From: Mangifera indica
Taxonomy: Eukaryota; Streptophyta; Magnoliopsida; Sapindales; Anacardiaceae
Direction: 5' to 3'
Assembly (NCBI RefSeq): GCF_011075055.1
Contig: NC_058145.1
Location: 7,721,228-7,785,227 of the forward strand
Length of the DNA: 64,000 nt
Shown here: piece by piece, positions 59,309 to 64,000 of the stretch
Layout: each line of letters begins with the position of its first letter
Numbering within the stretch: position 1 is the stretch's first letter
The notes under the pieces: generated by a model
What the model was told of the DNA's origin: nothing
Seen by the model: only the letters and a program-made list of their open reading frames with translations
The model's database searches: none
Program-made: the position numbers and the translations under genes

Positions 59309-59790
59309 TTACGACATGAGACCAACTCCCATTCGCTCTACATGATCCTTAAAACTTTTTGGTGGCATGCCTTTTGTCAAAGGATCGGCTATCATCAATT
59401 CAGTGCTGACGTGTTCAATGACCACTTTATTTTCTTTTACACGTTCCTTAATGGCTAAATACTTAATGTCGATATGTTTACTTCGACTACTACTTTTATT
59501 ATTTTTAGCCAAGAAAACAACAGCTGAATTGTCACAATAAATTTTTAACGGCTTAGAAATAAAATCCACAATCCTAAGCCTAGATATGAAACTCTTCAAC
59601 CATACACCATGTGATGTAGCCTCAAAACAAGAAACGAACTCAGCCTCCATGGTAGATGTAGCAATCAATGACTACTTGGCACTCCTCCAAGTTATGGCTC
59701 CGCCAGCAAACAAGAAAATATATCCAGATGTTGATTTTCTTGAATCAACACAACCGGTAAAATCTGAAATCGGAGTAACCAACTACCTCT
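59309..59790 (-). pseudogene. RNase H of right-hand copia, frameshifted from RT
   Basis: A 119-codon frame (59668-59309) reads STMEAEFVSCFEATSHGVWL, IYCDNSAVVFLAKNN, SSSRSKHIDIKYLAIKERV and MIADPLTKGMPPKSFKDHVE, a good copia RNase H end. The N-terminal part (GYSDFR, then a shift to FTGCVDSRKSTSG-like sequence) is reached only by a frameshift near 59780, so the protein is not continuous with RT. Confidence 0.85.
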
Positions 59791-61424
59791 AAATTATCAG
59801 TCCGTTTATATATAAGCATGTATTCTTTGGTCCCTTGAAGGTACCGCATCACTTTCTTTGCAGCTCTCCAGTGGTCTATACCTGGGTTACTCTGATATCT
59901 TCCTAACATCCCAATAACAAATGCAATGTCAGGTCTTGTGCAAACCTGAGCATACATAAGGCTTCCAATAGCTGAAGCATAGGGAATGTTCTGTATTTGT
60001 TCCTTTTCAAGTTCATTTTTAGGGTATTGGTTCAAATTGAACTTATCACCCTTCACAATTGGTGCTATATTCGGCGAACAATCTTTAATCCGAAATCTTT
60101 CTAAAACTTTATTGATATAGGTTTCTTGAGATAGACCTAATATGCCTTGAGGTCTGTTCCTATGAATCTTAATGCCAATGACATAAGATGCCTCACCCAT
60201 ATCTTTCATATCAAAGTTTTTAGAGAGAAATTATTTCACCTCATAAAGCAATCCTTTATCATTGGTTGCAAGTAATATATCATCCACATATAGAACAAGG
60301 AAACAAATTTTACTCCCACTGACCTTTTGGTATATACATTGATCCATGATATTCTCTTCAAAACCGAATGAAGAGATAACCTCATGGAATTTCAAATACC
60401 ATTGACGGGATACTTGTTTCAATCCATAGATGGACTTCCTAAGCTTGCACACCAATTGCTCACCATCACTAGAGGAGAATCCTTCAGGTTGTTTCATATA
60501 TACCTCTTCCTCTAAATCTCCATTGAGGAATGCCGTTTTCACATCCATTTGATGCAATTCTAAGTCAAAATGGACTACTAATGCCATTATAATACGGAAA
60601 GAATCTTTCCTAGATACAGGAGAAAAAGTTTCTGTATAATCGATTCCCTCCTTTTGAGTGAAACCCTTAGCAACGAGTCTTGCTTTATATCTCTCGATGT
60701 TACCTAATGAGTCTTTCTTTGTTTTATAGACCCATTTACACCCAATAGCCTTTGCCCCATTAGGTAACTTGACAAGATCCCTGACTTCATTACTCTTCAT
60801 AGATTTCATCTCATCTTTCATAGCATTGTACCACAAAATAGATTTACTGCAATCCATTGCTTGTGAAAACGTAACAGGATCATCTTCGACTCCTAAATTA
60901 TGGTCAATTTCTTGTAAATACACTATATAATCACTAGAAATAGCTGATTTCTTCATTCTAGTTGATCTTCTTAATGTTGTAACACTATCCTCTTGTGGAG
61001 TAGAGTGTACAACTGGTGGTTCAACAATATCTGAAGGTTGTTGAACAGTTTGATCTATTAGAGTATTATCAGCAACTTGTGGAACTTCATTAATTGGTTG
61101 TTCAACATCCATTTGAACTTGAGGGGTGTTGTAAATAACAACCAATCTATTACTCGAAATGGGTGGTTGAGTACCTGAATGATCTTTCTCAAAAATTAAA
61201 TCCTGAGATTGATCGCTCCCACTGATTAAGTCATTTTCAAGAAATTTTGCATTTCGAGATTCCACTATTCTAGTGCTATGTGATGGACAATAAAATCTAT
61301 AACCCTTAGATTTTTCGGTATATCCAATGAAATAACCACTTATAGTCCTTGGGTCTAATTTTTTTTCATGTGGATTATAAACTCTTACTTCAGACGGGCA
61401 TCCCCAAACGCGTATATGTCGCAA
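59745..61424 (-). pseudogene. Reverse transcriptase of right-hand copia, one in-frame stop
   Basis: The frame 61424-60231 (397 codons) and 60209-59745 (154 codons) share one phase and are separated by a single TAA at 60231-60233. The first carries the integrase C-terminal part (VWGCPSEVRVYNPHEKKLDP, a Pro/Ser-rich linker). RT motifs follow: KWVYKTKKDSLGNIERYKAR, MDVKTAFLNGDLEEEVYM, GLKQVSRQWYLKF and YVDDILLAT near its end. The second has YINKVLERF, PYASAIGSLMYAQVCTRPDI and RAAKKVMRYLQGTKEYMLIY. Only one stop in about 1.7 kb shows that this copy is young. Confidence 0.88.
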
Positions 61425-63367
61425 ACTCGGTTTCCAACCTTTAAATAACTCAAATGGTGTTTTAGAAACAGCCTGGTTGGAACTCGGTTCAATATATACA
61501 CTGCCGTTTTAAGAGCTTCTACCCACAGTGATTTAGGAAGATTGGAGCTGCTAAGCATACTCCGCACCATGTCCAATAGAGTTCGGTTTCTTCTTTCTGC
61601 TATACCATTTTGGTCTGGAGAACCAGACATAGTGTATTGGGCAACAATCCCATTTTCTTCAAGAAACCTTGCAAATGGACCAGGTGCTTGTCCATCATGA
61701 GTGTATTTACCATAATATTCTCCACCTCTATCTGATGTCACGATTTTAATTTGTTTTCCAGATTGTTTCTCTACTTCTGCCTTGAAAACCTTAAAGGCAT
61801 CTAATGCTTCATTCTTGTTATGAAGCATGTAGAGATACATGTATCGTGAATAATCATCAATAAATGAGATGAAGTATTTTTTACCATAAGCGTCCATATC
61901 AAGACAACAAATATCTGTATGTATGATTTCTAATATGTCTGAACTCCTCTTGGCACCTTTCTTTGACTTGTTGGTTTGTTTTCCCTTTATACAATCCACA
62001 CAAGTATCAAAGTCAGTAAAATCTAGAGTATCTAGTACTCCATCATTCACTAACCTTTTAATTCTTTCTATGGAGATATGTCCCAATCTCCGATGCCACA
62101 ATGTAGAAGAATTTTCATTCATAACACTTCTTTTAATACCAACATTATCTTGAACATGCATCAAATTAAATGAAACATTATTTTGTAAATGAATTCGGAA
62201 CAAACCATCAGACAATGTATCATTTCCCACAACTGCAGATTTATAAATCAAACTAAATGCAGTTTCATTAAATGTAAAGAAAAATCCAAAGGGTACAAGT
62301 CTTGAAACAGAAATCAAGTTTCTAGAGAAACTTGGAATATAAAAGGTTCGTTCTAAATCCAAAACAAAACCAGAATCTAAAACTAATCTGCACGTTCCGA
62401 CCGCTTCCACATGTGAACGCATCTTATTTCCTGAATAGATGCTTTGTTCACTGGCCATCGGCTTCCTTTGGTTTAGAAAGCCCTGCAAGGTATTTGAAAC
62501 ATGGATTGTTGAACCAGAATCAATCCACCAAGTGTTATGACAAATATCAACCATATTAGATTCATAACATACAAGTGAGATTGGATTACCTTTCTTTTCA
62601 AGCCAAGCTTTGAACTTAATGCAATCTTTTTTGACATGTCCTTTCTTTTTACAGAAAAAACATTTGGATTCCTTCTTAAATTCGGGCTGATTGAATATTT
62701 TATCCTTTCCCTTATACTTAGCTTGGTTTTTCGTCTTCTTCCCTTGTGTAACCATATGTGCACTTTCATTCCTTTCAATCAACAACCTTCCTTCCTCTTG
62801 AACACACATGGTCAAAAGTTTATTGATTGACCATTTTTCCTTATGTGTGTTATAAGAGATTTTGAAAGGTCCGTATTGTTGTGGAAGAGAATTTAGAATG
62901 AAATGCACCAGGAAAGATTCAGACATCTCAATCTCAAGAGCCTTAAGTTGAGCCGCAAGATCCCTCATTTGCATGATGTGCTCACGCACACCTTTAACAC
63001 TAGTGAGCTTCATTGATGTAAACTTTGTTATTAGAGTGCTGGCAAGTGCTTTATCTGAAGACTCAAACTGTTCATCAATAGCCTTCAGTAATTGCCTGAC
63101 ATTATTACACTCAGGGATTGAACCACGAATACTAGCAGATATGCGTGTCCTGATGAACATCATACTCAAGCGATTAGATCGCTCCCAACATTCATACAGG
63201 GCAATTTCATTCTGAGTGCTAGTTTCTGTAGCTGTAGGTGGTTCATCCTTCCTAATAGCATAATCAATGTCCATACACCCTAATTGGAGAAGAATTCTCT
63301 CCTTCCAAATTTTATAATTATCACCACTCAAAATAGGAACATCACATACATTATCAGAGAAATTCAC
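61385..63367 (-). CDS. Gag-protease-integrase frame of right-hand copia (660 aa)
   Basis: This is one uninterrupted frame. Residues 1-200 are UBN2-type gag (VPILSGDNYKIWKERILLQL at about 10-29). Near 236-250 is a CCHC knuckle, CFFCKKKGHVKKDC. Near 281-292 is the protease active site WWIDSGSTIHVS with intact D-S-G. GAG-pre-integrase (LWHRRLGHISIERIK) follows at about 425. The integrase core has TDICCLDMDAYG, SFIDDYSRYMYLY and GSPDQNGIAERRNRTLLDMV, so its D, D and E residues are present. The frame shifts at about 61385-61424, so the RT is not joined to it. In an intact copia all of this is one polyprotein. The start at 63367 is the first Met and matches gag starts such as MNFSDNV. Up to this frameshift the proteins look functional. 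Confidence 0.92.
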   Translation of the reverse strand: MNFSDNVCDVPILSGDNYKIWKERILLQLGCMDIDYAIRKDEPPTATETSTQNEIALYECWERSNRLSMMFIRTRISASIRGSIPECNNVRQLLKAIDEQFESSDKALASTLITKFTSMKLTSVKGVREHIMQMRDLAAQLKALEIEMSESFLVHFILNSLPQQYGPFKISYNTHKEKWSINKLLTMCVQEEGRLLIERNESAHMVTQGKKTKNQAKYKGKDKIFNQPEFKKESKCFFCKKKGHVKKDCIKFKAWLEKKGNPISLVCYESNMVDICHNTWWIDSGSTIHVSNTLQGFLNQRKPMASEQSIYSGNKMRSHVEAVGTCRLVLDSGFVLDLERTFYIPSFSRNLISVSRLVPFGFFFTFNETAFSLIYKSAVVGNDTLSDGLFRIHLQNNVSFNLMHVQDNVGIKRSVMNENSSTLWHRRLGHISIERIKRLVNDGVLDTLDFTDFDTCVDCIKGKQTNKSKKGAKRSSDILEIIHTDICCLDMDAYGKKYFISFIDDYSRYMYLYMLHNKNEALDAFKVFKAEVEKQSGKQIKIVTSDRGGEYYGKYTHDGQAPGPFARFLEENGIVAQYTMSGSPDQNGIAERRNRTLLDMVRSMLSSSNLPKSLWVEALKTAVYILNRVPTRLFLKHHLSYLKVGNRVCDIYAFGDARLK

Positions 63368-64000
63368 AGGTTGAATAACTACAAATAAATATTAACATAC
63401 ACGCTTAAGTCACTAAATTTGAAGCTATCAAAATTAATATCATGTTCTACCAATGTATAAACATGTTTTAAATATATAAACCATATAACATAAAAACTGC
63501 CTGTGGGCTAAGTTTTTAATTTAAATAGGTTTATCTACAAATATATAAACCGTATGATAAAACTACCAAATTATATTCCTTTTCTTAATTCCTGTGGGTA
63601 GATTAAGAAAAATAATTTGTTATTTCATCCTAATTAATCACATAAATATAATAAAAATTCCTGTGGGATAAAATTTATCATACTTATATTGATTAATTAC
63701 AATTGATGTCATATAATTAAATGTGATCCCAGGATACTTAATGTATAACTTTGATATAATCAAAGATGTTGTGGCTACTCTATGATCAATCAAATATTAT
63801 ACTAATCACATGACATCTAATTTTATGCATATAATCCTTAAGAAATTATTTAAAGTATAATTTCAATTAAACCAAAATTATGCATAAAAATTAATCATAT
63901 AAATAATATTAAATTATTTAATAAACACTAAAAATTGGATAAATGAAACTTAAATTATCCAATTAATAATAATAATTTTGGTAATTACATGTTATAAAAT
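63368..64000 (-). other. 5' leader of right-hand copia with CCTGTGGG repeats
   Basis: The leader is AT-rich and the words CTGCCTGTGGGCTAAG, TTCCTGTGGGTAGATT and TTCCTGTGGGATAAAA recur at about 63500, 63590 and 63660. No PBS or LTR start was found before the window ends, so the 5' LTR lies further right. Confidence 0.6.

Overview
This is a gene-poor, AT-rich stretch of a plant nuclear chromosome, most likely a eudicot. It holds spliced plant genes, Ty1/copia and Ty3/gypsy LTR retrotransposons with plant-type primer-binding sites, and Mutator-like (MULE) transposase remnants. I cannot name the species. All calls come from reading the sequence and translations; no database search was run.

Only one convincing host gene is present. 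It is a five-exon gene at 47681-51232 (+) encoding a POLLENLESS 3-LIKE / MS5 / TDM1 family TPR protein of 777 residues. Its promoter has a TATA box flanked by two AACGGCTAG motifs, which resemble M-phase (MSA) elements. A second possible host locus at 24651-25313 (-) looks like the C-terminal half of an F-box protein of the At2g27310 type, without an F-box or a start codon.

The rest is layered mobile DNA. At 3.5-11.7 kb lie pieces of a decayed minus-strand copia element: pol at 3.5-6.3 kb and gag at 9.4-9.8 kb. They are split by a plus-strand LTR, PBS and leader at 6.4-9.4 kb. At 13.9-16.3 kb is a MULE with recognisable terminal inverted repeats. Abutting its right end is a 7.6-kb Athila-type gypsy element (16347-23936, minus), a deletion derivative in which the RT N-terminus is joined in frame to the integrase C-terminus. 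A 43-nt poly-C tract follows at 24.4 kb. A Sirevirus-type LTR without internal sequence lies at 28261-29695.

Two related elements of the DUF1985/Ulp1-protease type lie at about 30.2-34.6 kb (A) and 53.9-58.3 kb (B). B carries a 17-copy, roughly 59-bp minisatellite. A complete Sirevirus-like copia (34998-44455, minus) has both LTRs, PBS, PPT and a 5-bp GAATA target duplication, and lies next to a decayed MULE transposase at 44.8-46.1 kb. The window ends inside another copia element (58569 to beyond 64000, minus), whose polyprotein is nearly continuous apart from two frameshifts and one stop.

No autonomous, fully intact element was found, and no tRNA, rRNA or CRISPR was seen. The strongest unusual signals are the Athila internal deletion fusion, the minisatellite inside element B, the nested order of insertions, and the promoter and long C-terminal exon of the POLLENLESS 3-like gene.
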